Assembly: GCA_017607445.1 (NCBI GenBank)
Contig: JAEVHH010000001.1
Coordinates: forward strand, 3,348,001 to 3,412,000
Length of the DNA: 64,000 nt
Origin: Histoplasma ohiense
Taxonomy: Eukaryota > Ascomycota > Eurotiomycetes > Onygenales > Ajellomycetaceae
Direction of reading: 5' to 3'
Position 1 is the stretch's first letter. Each line of letters opens with the position of its first letter. This document shows, in pieces, positions 12,118-23,832 of this stretch. Made by a program: the position numbers and the translations under genes. Below the pieces are notes generated by a model. It saw nothing but the letters and a program-made list of their open reading frames with translations, did no database searches and was not told where the DNA came from.

Positions 12118-14245
12118 CAACTAGGCCTAAATCATCCACATAGCTTGGAGTTCTCACCATAATTGCCATTTGTCTATCAATAAATAGAAACTTGATAAAT
12201 ATAGCAAACAAAATGGGTGAGACTGGGGAACTCTGAGGAACTCCTATCTCAATATCTGTTATATCTTATCTCATTCCATCAAAAAGCAACTGAATAGTTC
12301 TTTTTGACATGAAACAGATAACCCATTTAATGAGAGACTTTGGCATTCTCAGTTCTATCAAAGTATTGATCATTTGAGAAAGTGAAACACAATCAAATGC
12401 ATCTTTTATATCAATAAACATTGCAGTTGTAACCATTTTTTCATTCTTTGCAAGTTGAATATCATGAACTACAGAGAGAACTGCATCAATTGCTGAGTTT
12501 TGCTTTCTACTTCCCATTTGATCATCATATAATAGATCAGTAGTAGCAGATAGAAAAGACAATCTAGTTGCAATTATCTTTTCCAGAATTTTTCCCAGGC
12601 AATTCAGCAGAGATATCACTCTATAAGATTTAGGAATAGTTGGTTTTCTATTGGGTTTTGAAAGAATAACTCCAACAGCATGCCTCCAGCACTTAGGATG
12701 ATACCCATATTTCAAAAGATTTGAGAACAATTCAAAGAGCTCATCTTTTAGTACTGAATAAAGCTCTTGAATTATTAAATGATTTATAGTATCAGCTCCT
12801 GCTGCTGTGACCTTTGAAGATGAAAAAATAGCTGTCTTTAATTCATCTTCAGTTAAGTCAGGCCATTTCCATTTCTTATCATGTTCATATTCATTATCTT
12901 CTTGCAAAGAACAAATCTCAGTTGAATTATTTGATGATGGAAATAATATTCTCATAAAAGCTTGACATTTATCTTCAAATGAGCTAGCTATAATTTCCTC
13001 AATCTGGAAATTATAAGTTAATGTTGGTAGCTTAGACATTGTTTTTGACTTAGTATATCTAAAAGCTTTGAAGATCTCTTTCCCCTGAGCATTTTCTAGA
13101 AAGTTATTCCAACAATCAGTCTTTGCCTTTTTAATTGTTGAGAAATAATCATTTCTAATATTCTTTAAATACTCAAATGAAACAAGATCTTCTTTTCAAT
13201 CTTTTTTAACTCTAGCTAAATGTCTTCTTTTATTTGAAATCTCATCATTCCACCAAGGCTTAGAGAATTCAGAGACTCTTTTCAATGGAATATATTTCTT
13301 TATACTTGAAAGAATAATTTCAGTAATTAAATTTGCTCTGTCTTCAAGTATTTTATCTGTAAGATTTGTATCTGATTTCCAATAAAGAGTTTCTCTATTC
13401 TCTAATTTCAACTTTTCAATCATTCTTTTCACTTCTGTCCACTGAGCTTTTTCAAAGTTGTATTGATTTGAATATAATGGGTTTTGAACTGTTTGATTAC
13501 TATCCAATTCCATATCAACTTGAATTATCTCATGTCCAGTGGCAGCACCATGTGTTTCATTTGAGTCAACATATCAATTAAAATGTTTATTCTCATATAG
13601 ATTCTTAGAGAAAAAACATAGATCGATAACTGACTTCTGTCTCAAACCTGGCTTGTGAAAAGTGGGAATATCTTGCTCATTTATCAACTCTAGTTTGTTT
13701 AAAAGTGCCCATTCAACTAGGTTTTCAGCTCTAATTGATTGAGTTCTTTCTGAATTCCACCAAGAGTGATGAGCATTGAAATCCCTCATGATTATTGAGT
13801 TCTTTTCTGGTTTCAACTGCATTAAACATCTATCAAATGTCCAAGTTCTATTGTTTTCTCTCAGTGATCTTTCATTGTAGATATTGATTAATTGAATATT
13901 TTCAAACTGTTTTTTCATATCCACAATGTCACCAACAAGAATATCAGAGTCAGATATTAAATCATATCTCAGATTGAATTGAAATCTTGAATTCTTTCTA
14001 GCATAAATTGCCACTCTAACTCTAATATCTGTTTTCTCTGGTAAAAAACAATAGTATGCTGGATGAGATACACTATACTCTTGATCAACATCAAGTCTGG
14101 GTTCTTGAACAAGAATGAAGTCTGCCTTTTGCTCATAGTCAATTTGTAAACAGGAATAAAGACATGGATTTGTTCTGTCCACATTATTTTGAATAAATTT
14201 GATTTTTGTAGAGCTTTTAACATTTTTTTGTTGTTTTTCTGACAT
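12118..14245 (-). pseudogene. LINE1 ORF2, N-terminal part: endonuclease and RT
   Basis: ORF2 nicks target DNA and reverse transcribes the LINE RNA in place. An APE-type endonuclease begins at 14245 (KIKFIQNNVDR, FILVQEPRLD, then IIMRDFNAHHSWWNS, where GDFNAHH is usual). RT follows: SYRVISLLNCLGKILEKI near 12600, MFIDIKDAFDCVS near 12400, GVPQ.SPVSPILFA near 12210 and YVDDLGL at the A1 junction. Open stretches starting at 14245, 13513 and 13039 share one frame; the breaks are TGA near 13573 and 13195, and TAA near 12264. Confidence 0.87.
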
Positions 14246-14272
14246 TACAAAAATATTAAGAAGTGTTTCTCT

Positions 14273-15787
14273 TTATTCAGAGTCAGATAATAGACTGAAT
14301 CTATTATTCACAACTTCAACTGCTATCATATTCTGCATATGTGTATCTCTTATCTTTGTTTGAACAGAGGTTCTTGGTGACTTCTGTGATCTAATTTTTT
14401 GCTTTGCAGAAGATTCAGAGATAGCAGATTCAGAGAGTTGAGAATTTCTTCTTTTTTGTTTATTGCTATTATTTACATTAGTAGAGACTGAGTTATTTGT
14501 CTGTACTGATGACTTTTCTGATTTGGGAGTGAATACACATTCTTTTGAATTTGCAAAATGAGGCTCTTTACAATTGGCACACTTTGCAATGGATTTGGAA
14601 TGTTCACACAATTTTCCCTTTTTCAAACATAGATGACAACTGTGCTCAGCTGTCTTGTGAGATTGAGCACAAATTTGACATCTTACATTTCTCTTACAGA
14701 GATTTGCAAAATGACCATACTTCTGACAATTTGAACACTGAATTTGAGATTTTAGATTTTCTCTTGTATCTTTAAATTCATATGTTCTCATTCTCATACC
14801 AGCAATTCTTACAAAGGAGAGTTTAGACTGTTCAAATGACTCAGTTATGATTAGCACTGAAGCATTTTGTCTATTTTCTCTTTGCTTCTCATTGTTCAGC
14901 CAAATTGGCAGCTTTTTTAATTTGATTGAATTGAAGTCTTCAATTTCATGCTGAAGTTGAATCAGTCCATCATCATGATTGAAGATTGCTGTAGGTATGT
15001 CATGGAGAACAAACTTGCCCCATTTCTCATCTTTTTCCACTGAAATCTCAGTTTTTAAAAGAGATTTTACTATGGGGGTCCAGATCTGTTGATTTTGAAT
15101 CAGAAAATCAGAATTGAACTCAGGCATGGTAGTGAGAATTATTGAATTTCCAAGAAAAGAGCTTTCAACTGAAGCTACAACTGATCTGTGTAGTTCAGAT
15201 TCAAAGACAGAGTTTAATGCATGATTTATCTCATTTCTCATTTGAAAAATAAGACTTGCATTTGATAGCATCTTTTTCTCAAAGACTTCTTTGTTAAAGA
15301 TTTTAACAATTAGTCTTTGAGCTTTTGACTGAAGAAGTCTTTCATCTTTTAGCTCTTTTCTTGATTTTTCTGAACTCAGTGTATTCAGAGAATCAGCGGA
15401 TTTTGAATTCTGAGTATATGTTTTTTCCAAGGATGCAATTTTTGTAACAGAAGAGGTAGAAGACACTGCTGCAGCTTGAGCATAAGTTCTCAGCTCTGTT
15501 TTCTGTTCTGTAGATTGAGATGAACTCAAAGATTTCATCTCAAAAACCTTTTCTAGTTTAGAAGAGATTCCCAGTTTATATTTTAGAATCTCATTCAGTT
15601 ATCTTACTTGAATTAGCAGTATATGAAGTACTTCAGTATCTTTTTCCTCCATACATTGATTTTTCAAGCATTTGGCAGCATTTTCAAGGTTTTGAATTTC
15701 TTGCATCTGATCTTGATATTTCTTTTTTTGTTTTTTAAGAAACTCAATCTCAGAAATCTCATCAGAAAAGACATTCTTCTCTATCAT
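14273..15787 (-). pseudogene. LINE1 ORF1 (Gag-like, zinc knuckles), one stop
   Basis: ORF1 has 505 codons in one frame, starting MIEKNVFSDE. It is interrupted by a single TAA near 15599 (a CAA codon would fit) and ends at TAA 14273-14275, 27 bp before ORF2. The N-terminal 60 residues look like a coiled coil (EIEFLKKQKKKYQDQMQEIQ). Three Cys/His knuckles lie near 14560-14740: CSNCQKYGHFANLC, CQICAQSHKTAEHSC and CANCKEPHFANSKEC. Such ORF1 proteins bind element RNA. A serine-rich tail follows. If the TAA is real, re-initiation at 15538 would give a 421-residue protein. Confidence 0.85.
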
Positions 15788-15976
15788 TTTGATAGATATT
15801 GATAGATTTAGATGATTTGATTGTGTTTCAAGCTATTTATCCTACTAGTAATAGTAACTAGATTAAGTTTTTCAAGAGAACTTAATAAACTAATACTGAT
15901 TTTTAGAGATAAATCAGTTAAATCTTCACAAAGTTGAGTGCTACAAACTTGACAGAGAAGAGGAGACTAATGATTT
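15788..15976 (-). other. LINE1 5' region or flank, no gene
   Basis: This is AT-rich sequence upstream of ORF1. The exact LINE1 5' end is not visible; part may be unique flank. No reading frame or RNA gene is recognised. Confidence 0.4.
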
Positions 15977-16657
15977 CAACTTGATTAAGTTTGTTTGTTT
16001 GTTTGTATTGGTTTAACATTTCAGAGAAAACACAGGCAGCGCCCGTGTTTCAGAAGCCTCTTGAAGAGCATAGAGACATGCTACACTGAAGAGATTTCTA
16101 TGTACACAGAGAGAAAGAAAACAGAATTCAGATGGCAACTTTTGAGAAGACTCAGCTCATTGAAAAGGATTTTACTGAGCTGCATATTCACTTCTGATTC
16201 AATGTATGGCCATTTATGATGAAGCTATAGTGTGGTTCTCAAGAGAACTGCCACTGCTATGTCTGAAAGACTTTATAGTGAATGAAGAGAGATAACTCTC
16301 TCAGTTGATCTGAGAACTGTCTATGCTTCTAACAGCAGAGAAAAGACAGATAAGATAGATAAAAGAAAAGAGAAAAAAAGAGTATTCTGAAAAGAAAAAT
16401 AAAGAGAAGAGTGAAGAAAAGACTGTGCTCTCTGTGACATCTTGCAGTCACATAATCCAGCACAAACTCAGAAGAAGAGAGAGAAGAGAGCACTGAAGAA
16501 GATCATGAGAGAAAAGAAATGAAGAGAGACAGAGAGAGCAGTGAGAAGAGAGAAGAAGAGTGCATGTCTGCAGTCAGAAATATATCAACTGAGTCAGCAT
16601 ACAGACTGTACTGATTATGCCACAGCTAGTTGAAACAAATAAGCCAATTATACTGGT

Positions 16658-16885
16658 TTAATCATTTGCATCAGTTGAATCAATTGAATCAATTGAATCA
16701 ATTGAACTGATTGAACTGATTGTATCAATTGTATCATTTGTATCAATTGAACTGGTTGAACTGATTGTATCATTTGTATTGATTGAATCAATCAAGTCAA
16801 TTGTATCAATTGAACTGATTGTATCATTTGTATCAATTGCATTGATTGAGTCTATTGTACTGATTGAATCAGTTGTATCAGATGT
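16658..16885 (-). repeat. 9-bp minisatellite near the 3' end of LINE2
   Basis: Tandem 9-mers such as ttgaatcaa, ttgaactga, ttgtatcaa and ttgtatcat repeat about 22 times. They keep one frame open on the minus strand (complement of 16658-16963, starting MQLFGHTSSD), read as Ile-Asp-Ser/Thr/Asn tripeptides. The array lies after the recognisable ORF2 C-terminus, so translation is doubtful. Confidence 0.8.
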
Positions 16886-16974
16886 TGTACTATCTGTATC
16901 ATCTGTATAGACTTGGAACTGCTGTGGGGGGCTGTCAGATGATGTGTGCCCAAACAGCTGCATTATCTCATACA

Positions 16975-19900
16975 GTACTATATATAGAACTGTGTGTGAT
17001 CAAGCAGTTCTACAAAATCTGTAGAGATCAGAGACTCTAGATAGACAACAGCTGTCATCTGATTGTATAACTGTGCTGCTGACATCTTGAGTCAGTGAGA
17101 GAAGTGTCTCTGTAAGTATTGACAGAGTATCAAATGTTCTGAGTTTTTATTGTATTCATAGATACAGACAAGTCTCACATCTGTATGCTGAAAGCATCTG
17201 TGATATCAGAAGAAGTTTCCATGAGAGAAGTGAAGTATAAGCCAGCAGTGAAGAGTATGTCATGATATACTGAGCTCTGAAGAGATCTTTATTTGATATT
17301 TCACAGTTGATCTACTGAATCTTCAGCTCTGATATCAGTCAGAGAGCTTTTCACAGACTCTGCTTCATCACTCTTATTCTATCTTTTGACTGAGCTGCTT
17401 GGTCACTGTGCAGATCTCACTGACTGTGGATATGATCTTGAGTTCATAGACTGAGACTGCAGTAGATGAGACTGTTCACTTAGTCAGACAGTCTGCTTTC
17501 TCATTGTTCTCTATTTTCATATACTTAGAGACTCATTTCAGACTCATATTATGTTGTCTGAGAAGCTCATGACAGCAGCTGTAGACTCAGTTCAAGAAGA
17601 CTGTCACACTGTCTCATATATCTCAGATAACTGAGGTGTTGTCAAAGCAGAATCAGATTCAAAAACTGATGTCATCATCTATAACACAGAATAGAAACTT
17701 CATCACACACTCTAATACACAGCAGACATCAACTGTTTCAGTGTCAAAGATATGTGATATAGAACTCAGTGCAGCTGAGAAGCTGATCAGTTCTCTGTTT
17801 CTCTGATAGACTATAAAGTTATAGCTCATTCATCTGCTGTTGTCAAGGATCTGTTCTGATTCATCTGAGAAAATATATAGATTTGTTGAAGATTGACTTC
17901 TCCACTATTTCTTGAATATCTGAGCAGTATTCTTTTTATCTACACTCTCTATGAGATCTGTTCTGCATCTCTCTGAGTAGTGTGGAATGACAAATGTGAA
18001 TCTATTGATTGCAGACAGCAGCATTTTCAATCTCTGAATCTTGATCTTCAGATACTGCTGAGTTTCAGCTTCTCTTTCATATATAATCATTGAAAGAGCT
18101 ATTTATAAAACCAGTGGATGTCTCTCATTCATTATCTGAAGCCTTGTCATAAAATACATTTTAGCCTTCTTTAGAGCTATCATTGCTGATGAGAGCTCAG
18201 CATTTCAGTATAGAGTTGCAATAGATGTTGTACAGAAAACTGAAAGAACTTCTCTGACTATTATAGTAAACATCTTCTCAACTGTTCTTATATATTATCT
18301 TAGACAGAAGCTGATCTTTTCACTTCTGTCTGTGTGTTTTGCTGACTGTGTGCAACTGCTGTACCAGATCTCTGTGCTATAGAGCAGCAAGAGAATCACA
18401 CAGATAGTAATCATCTTTCACAGAGCATCTACTGAGAACTCATCTCTGATCTTCTCTAGACTTCAGATATGCTGAGTCACAGCTCTTGTCTTTTTTGTCT
18501 GAGCAGAGATATATGATCTTCAGATGAGCTTTCTATCAAAGTGTACACTCAGTCAGTGAAATACTGACTTCTGTTCAGCTGAGACAGTGACAGAGTGTAT
18601 GATCAGATTCTCTAACACAATCACTGACAGTGTTTCATTGTATCATTTTCTTGTGAGATGAATCATCTCAAGTTTCTCTGATGCAAAGATCATCTTGTTT
18701 GTCTCTCTTCATCTCAGAATACTCTGTATATTATGGCTGAGAAGAGTAGTATTGCTATCAAATAAATGCATAGCTCATCAAATATTCAGATCATCTGTAT
18801 AGTTAAAACACAATTTCAGATTCTGTCACAGCAGCTCTGTCAGATACAGAAGAAACAATATTGATGACAGAGAAGATCTCTATAATATATCATATTGCAT
18901 TTGATATGCTGCTGTGATGATCTTCTTCAGTTGAATCTGAGCTCTGTATTCAGTGAGAAAGCTGTCAATGAGTTGTAGCAGCTCACACAGTTATCTTTGT
19001 TGTGTCATTCACTGAAGCAGCTGTCTGCACAGCACAGCATCAAAAGCACTCTGTACATTCATTGTGATTATAAATATTTTCTTGTTTTGTGCAAAGACTG
19101 TCTTCATCTTATAAGTAAAAGCAGCTATTAGATTCATTGCAGATCATCTGAGCAGTATTTCTTTATACTGCAAGTTGACTACATTATGAATGAGTGCTGT
19201 GTACATCAATCATTTTGTAACAATGTGTTTCAGTCTCTTGAAGATTACTGAGAGAAGAGTAATGAATCTTCAGAAGTAGATTAAACTTCTGTCTCTTTTA
19301 TCTATCTTGAATATCATTGTCATCTCTGTCAGCTTTCAGATTTGTGAAAAGTGGCAGAGCTGGAGACAGCAGTTGTATAGCTGCTGTACAAAGAGAGACA
19401 CATACTGTCAGTATGTTTTGAGCAGCTACACTGTGATTTTATTTATATTTGAAGAGATATTCTGTACTTCAATGATGTTGTGCTCTATCTTCTTCATCTC
19501 AATCTGAGAGTCTCAGAGCAGGTTTCTCATGCTGCTTCAGTGCTCATTATTCAATAAATTGTATTTCAGATCATTGACTGAGTTGTATCACTTCAGAATA
19601 GTTTGTCAAAGTATCTCAGCTTTGACAGCTGTCTCTTCTATGATCTGATTCTCAATCATCAGAGAGAGTGCTCTGAGATTGAGTTTCAGCTTATATTATA
19701 CTATCACTCAGTACAGATCTCTGCCATCTCTGATTTCATTGATCATCTATCTTCAGTATATACATTTGATCTTATGTACTGTGTTCTTGAACTGATACTT
19801 TGCAGTCTCTGTCTGATGAGTGGTGAGCTCTTGATGTGCTCTTCAGCAGTCTGCTGTTCATCAGAGAACTATAGTCTGCTCTTATTGCACTGACTTACTG

Positions 19901-20945
19901 ACTGTCTGAGCTGCAGTCAGAAGATTTTGAGTGAAGTGTCAGATCAGATCATCAAACTGTGCTGCATTCTCAACTCTATCTGAGTAAAATATATTCACTA
20001 TAAAATCTCTGATAAAATCTGTAAAGAGCTTCAGCTGAGAGTCTGTGATCTTAATCTGAGCTCTGCTCTGCTGTGTTTGAGATGTTGTCAGCAGTATAGT
20101 AATCATAGACTGATAATCTGAGCCACAGTGTAAATCTTGACACACTGAAGTGAAAGCAAAAATCATATTGAAGAAGATGAAATCAATTATATAATCTACT
20201 GCATGAGTTGAAATATCTATCTCTTTCACAAAATTCATTCTGTGTTCACTGATTCACTGAACAAGCTTCTTTTCTCAGTGCAGATTCACTGTCTCTGATT
20301 CAAAGATATCATATTGTACATTGAAATCTCCATCTACTAGACAGCAGACTGATGAACTCAAATTAATCAGATAGTTCATGACTGTATCTGTCTCAGACTA
20401 TCTGTACACATTGAGAATGTGACAGTCATTGATACTGACTCACAGCAGATCTCTGTTTTACACAGATCAGTGTTGCTGTATTCTTATCTTTGAACTTTTG
20501 TGTATATATATCATGATTCAGAGTCTCTTCTTCTCTCACTGCTTCAGATTAGTGTCATTTCAGTGATCTATAAATGCAAAACACTCATATACTGAATGAT
20601 TAGAAGTTTTGATATCAGAGTGTGTGTAAGACTTCTGTATACAGATCACTTCACAGCTCTGCTCAAAAGCAAACTGTAGAGCTGCTATGTGACAGAGAGC
20701 TGCTCTGACTGTATTTACTCAAAAGATCTGCAGAGAGCAATTTTTCTGCTGATTGTTTCTGCAGTGTCAGCTGTGTTATTGATGTTGATATTCTAGTATA
20801 AGAAATCATTTAATGAGCTGCTGTCAAAGTTCATCTGCAGAATGAGATTGAAGAATCTCAGATCTATTGTCTGCATGCTGAGACTAGACTGCTTTTTGAC
20901 TGCTTGACTATACTGCTGCTCTGCTGTGCAGACTGAGTGTTGTCT
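16975..20945 (-). pseudogene. LINE2 ORF2 (endonuclease, RT, RNase H), relic
   Basis: The frame is shattered but Tad-type landmarks occur in order. Endonuclease end near 20130: DLHCGSDYQSM (DLHCGSD is typical). RT near 19080-18790: VQSAFDAVL, a SPILFLLYL-like stretch (here SSILFLLYL) and YTDDL for YADD. RNase H end near 17490: MKIENNEKAD. A C-terminal HGNFFWYHRCFQH-like motif lies near 17250, with cysteines after it. Almost every position that was CpG, CpC or GpG appears changed, giving many TGA codons. Boundaries are approximate. Confidence 0.7.
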
Positions 20946-20999
20946 GATGTGAATCATTTGTTAGATAATGTTCTCTTCACTGATGAAGCTCTGAGTAGT

Positions 21000-22526
21000 C
21001 ACTCACTTGCAGAGTGCTAGCTCAGTGAACTGTGTTGACTAAGTTGATTGAGTGAATGATGTAGATATCATCACTGCAATCATTGATACTGACTGTGCTG
21101 ACAGTGATTGCCACTTCTGAGTATTTCTGTGGCATCTGTCATCAAAACAGCAGACAGCTGCTAGCTTCTTTTGAATTAGACATCTGAGAATGTCATTCAC
21201 ACATCTGAGTGCAGCAGAGCAGTGCTGATGCTCAGCTGAGTAGAGTTGACAGCAGTTGATATACTGTGATACTCTCTTACACTTCATATCTATTGATCTC
21301 TTATGCTGACTTGTGAGCTCACTGCAGTTGAAGCATCTCATCAGTCACACACATTTTGATGAATGACAGTATCTCTGATATTCTGAGTCATGTCTCACTG
21401 TCAGTGATCTTTTCTCAATGAGTCTGACTCTCTCACTGACATTGAAGAGTGAGAAGTCTTTCACTGAAGTGAGAAAGAAGACAATTCATATAATCTTCTC
21501 TGTTTTGAGATTCATTTCATATTGCAAGAATTGACAGCTCACTGATTTTATTTTTATCTGAATCAGAATCTCTCTCTCAATCATTTTGTCTGTGAGAATT
21601 CTTGTCTCTTCTCAGTTCTGAACAAATTTCAGAACTTCTGAAACAGTATAATTGTACCACCACTCTGATAGCTGAATCTTTATGATGTTAAGAACTTCAC
21701 AGAGAGTAGTCATTGTCTTCTCAATGATCAGAGCATTGTGTATGCCTCTGTTGCTTGATATAATCACTCAATCTATTCTGATGAGCTTCATCTTTGACAC
21801 ATTAGCTATATCTCTCACTCTCTGAATGTTTGCAATAATCATCTGCTGCACAGTATATGGCTGCAGTCAGATAATCTATTTCTCTGACTGAAAAGTGATG
21901 AGAATTCATGAGTTCTTCTACTGTTTTGTGCTCTCTGTGAAGCTCTTTGACTGACTGATGTTTTTGAGCTGCAGACTGACTTCACTAGCTCTGTCAGCTG
22001 AGAAAGCTGTAGTCTTGACAGAAATAGCTTCAGAGAGAGCAGAATTTTTCCTCTTCTGCACAATATCTGTTCAGATAGTTGACTCTTTCACAGTTGTCTT
22101 TGCTGAATTTGACTGTGAATGAGTATCTGAGATAGTATTCTCTCTCAGAGTTGATGCTGTGCTCAGATCTGCTGTCATATATGTAATGAATCTTTCACAG
22201 AAGACTCAGACAAAGTTCTGATTGACTGACTATTTCTTCTTCTCAACTCAGCTGTTCAGAGTCTTTGTCAATCTGATGAGAGTTTTCTGTTATAGATTCT
22301 ATTGCTGTTGAGTCTTCTCAAACTGCTTCTATAGCTGAGAGATGGCTGTGAGAATACTGTCACTGATTTCTTTGAGAACTGAAGAAGACATTGTAACAGT
22401 CTTTCTCTGTCTCTTGTTAATCTTTTCAGTAACAAAATTGACTGGTGACTCTGGCTTCAGTGATCTGATGTAGATCATATTGATGTTCTTGAGTGGACAG
22501 AAGAACATTGAGAGCTTCATGATCAC
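21000..22526 (-). pseudogene. LINE2 ORF1 (Gag-like), relic
   Basis: The knuckle region lies at the complement of 21039-21341, with MRCFNCSELTSQHKR and a second cluster CCQLYSAEHQHCSAALRC, like the Tad ORF1 C-terminus. The N-terminal part from 22526 (MIMKLSMFFCPLKNIN) is less certain. Many stops; the start is approximate. Confidence 0.65.
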
Positions 22527-22673
22527 TCAATCTGTGCAGTACACACATATAGAGTAATCACAGAGAATGTGTGATGATGTTGAACAAGTTGAAGGGTTAA
22601 AATTATATGAAAAACAGTTAGAAAATAGAAAAATTCAAATGTACCCCTACATTCATGGGTAGTTGTAAGGATG

Positions 22674-22687
22674 CAACTTGATTAAGT
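22674..22687. repeat. Right copy of the LINE2 target duplication
   Basis: caacttgattaagt here is identical to 15977-15990. The two copies flank LINE2 exactly, outside its 3' tail and 5' leader. Confidence 0.7.
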
Positions 22688-23832
22688 CAAGACTGAAATG
22701 TCAGTTTTTGAAAGAAAAACTAACAAAAAATACTCAGCTTTTTGAAGAGAAGCTGTTAAAACTAGTTAGTTATATTCTTTACTTCAGAAATCTCCCCACA
22801 CAACAAGTGTGTAGCTCAATTGATAAAGAAAAGATATATAATAACCACTTGATCAGTATTAATGAAAGCTCTTCAGCCTTTGAATAAGATAAAAGAAATA
22901 TGAATTTTTGGGCAGAAATTCTCTGTTTTATTAACTCAGAGCTAAAACAGAGAAAACACTCTATCTCTTTCAAACTTTGTCTTTTTCTTAATTAAAAAGC
23001 TTCTCAAAGTTTCTGTTTAAACTAGGCCCCACCTCAGTTTAAGATTATATTCCTGAAAAATCAAAAGCTTTCAATACTAAATGAATTCCTTTTCATTCAA
23101 ATTGAACCACTTTATTTTACTGAATAGCTCTCAATAAGTTAAATATTGAGTTTCCAGAGAAATGAGTATGCAAATGAAGAATCAACAGGCTAAATCTGTA
23201 CTTTTTTCCTTTATAATAGATTATATATATATAAATATATATATAAACTACTTGCAGGGATCAAGCTATCTTTCAAACACTGAAATTTCCACTTTTATCT
23301 TATGTTTTTATGAATGGAGGGGTTATTCGAAGGGATTCGGTGAGGGATTCGAGGGATTCAATGGCTTCGAATTGATGGGGTATGCACTAGTCAATTGTGC
23401 CGAGGTATCTTTTTGTTACTTGGCAGGCACGTGTGGCTGGGAGGTACTCAGGGGGGACTTGGCACGGGTGCGTTGGAACATGAAAATCGATCAGAGTTTT
23501 CTCAAACAGAGAATCAGGAATAACTCAAGCAACTGCAGATCAAATTGAACAAGATTTTAACAGATTATCAATATAAGATAGATCTATCTGTGATCAAAAT
23601 CTGAGTTGATTTGACTCAGTATTGATGAAGTAATTGGATGAACTGTTGAAGATCTGCCCAAGCAGATGCCAAAACACTATTCATCAAATATCTCCCTCAA
23701 AACCTCATCAAATCTTTTCAAATTTGCAGCAGTTACTGATGGAGGCAGCAGGAATCGATTGAGGGTACTCGCGTTGTCTAATTCGAAGAATTGGGCTCGT
23801 TCGGGGTTTTGCTCGTTGAGAGTTGTGCATTG
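22688..23832. other. Unmutated, apparently single-copy segment, no recognised gene
   Basis: Nothing here resembles the surrounding elements. The part 23310-23500 is G-rich with nine CpGs in 240 bp (hand count 23281-23520) and near-tandem gggattcg motifs. A 128-codon plus frame (23162-23548) and a 61-codon minus frame (complement of 23677-23862, with FDEVLREIFDE at its end) are open, but I recognise neither. A junction at about 23833 joins this segment to a truncated A element. Confidence 0.6.

Larger units (their letters stand above)
4426..15976 (-). mobile_element. LINE1: Tad-like non-LTR retrotransposon, split by element A1
   Basis: LINE1 lies on the minus strand with ORF1 at 14273-15787 and ORF2 from 14245 to 4426, interrupted by A1 (5888-12117) plus one 5-bp target copy. 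Removing 6235 bp restores a single frame: ORF2 start 14245 and the downstream segment at 5865 then differ by 2145 nt, exactly 715 codons. The 3' end is lost to the A element ending at 4425. Knuckle ORF1, APE-type endonuclease, RT and a terminal RNase H fit the fungal Tad1 group. In-frame stops I found: at least seven TGA, two TAA, no TAG. Confidence 0.85.
15991..22673 (-). mobile_element. LINE2: Tad-like LINE, extremely mutated
   Basis: LINE2 lies on the minus strand between 14-bp direct repeats caacttgattaagt (15977-15990 and 22674-22687), read as a target duplication. The 3' end at 15991 carries a short gttt-type tandem tract (15991-16006). ORF1 with knuckles is at the right and ORF2 runs leftward. 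The interior has practically no CpG, CC or GG: a hand count of 18001-18240 gave CG 0, CC 3, GG 1 against CA 20. CpGs and CC/GG runs survive only in about the outer 60-110 bp at each end. Region 16060-16650 holds the 3' untranslated part without a recognisable gene. Confidence 0.75.

Noticed and set aside
4426..15787. UGA read as tryptophan (alternative genetic code), because TGA stands at Trp positions in many frames
   Set aside because: TGG is also used at Trp in the same frames (HHSWWNS in LINE1, FQFWMSHC in A3), TGA also replaces CGA, and sister copies show TGG or CAA at the same codon. Mutation explains it better.
15995..16219. 74-residue frame at the 3' end of LINE2
   Set aside because: No homology recognised, and it lies antisense within the LINE2 3' untranslated region.
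22800..22870. tRNA-like segment (gtagctcaattgataaag)
   Set aside because: D-arm-like letters are present, but no acceptor, anticodon or T-arm pairing can be made.
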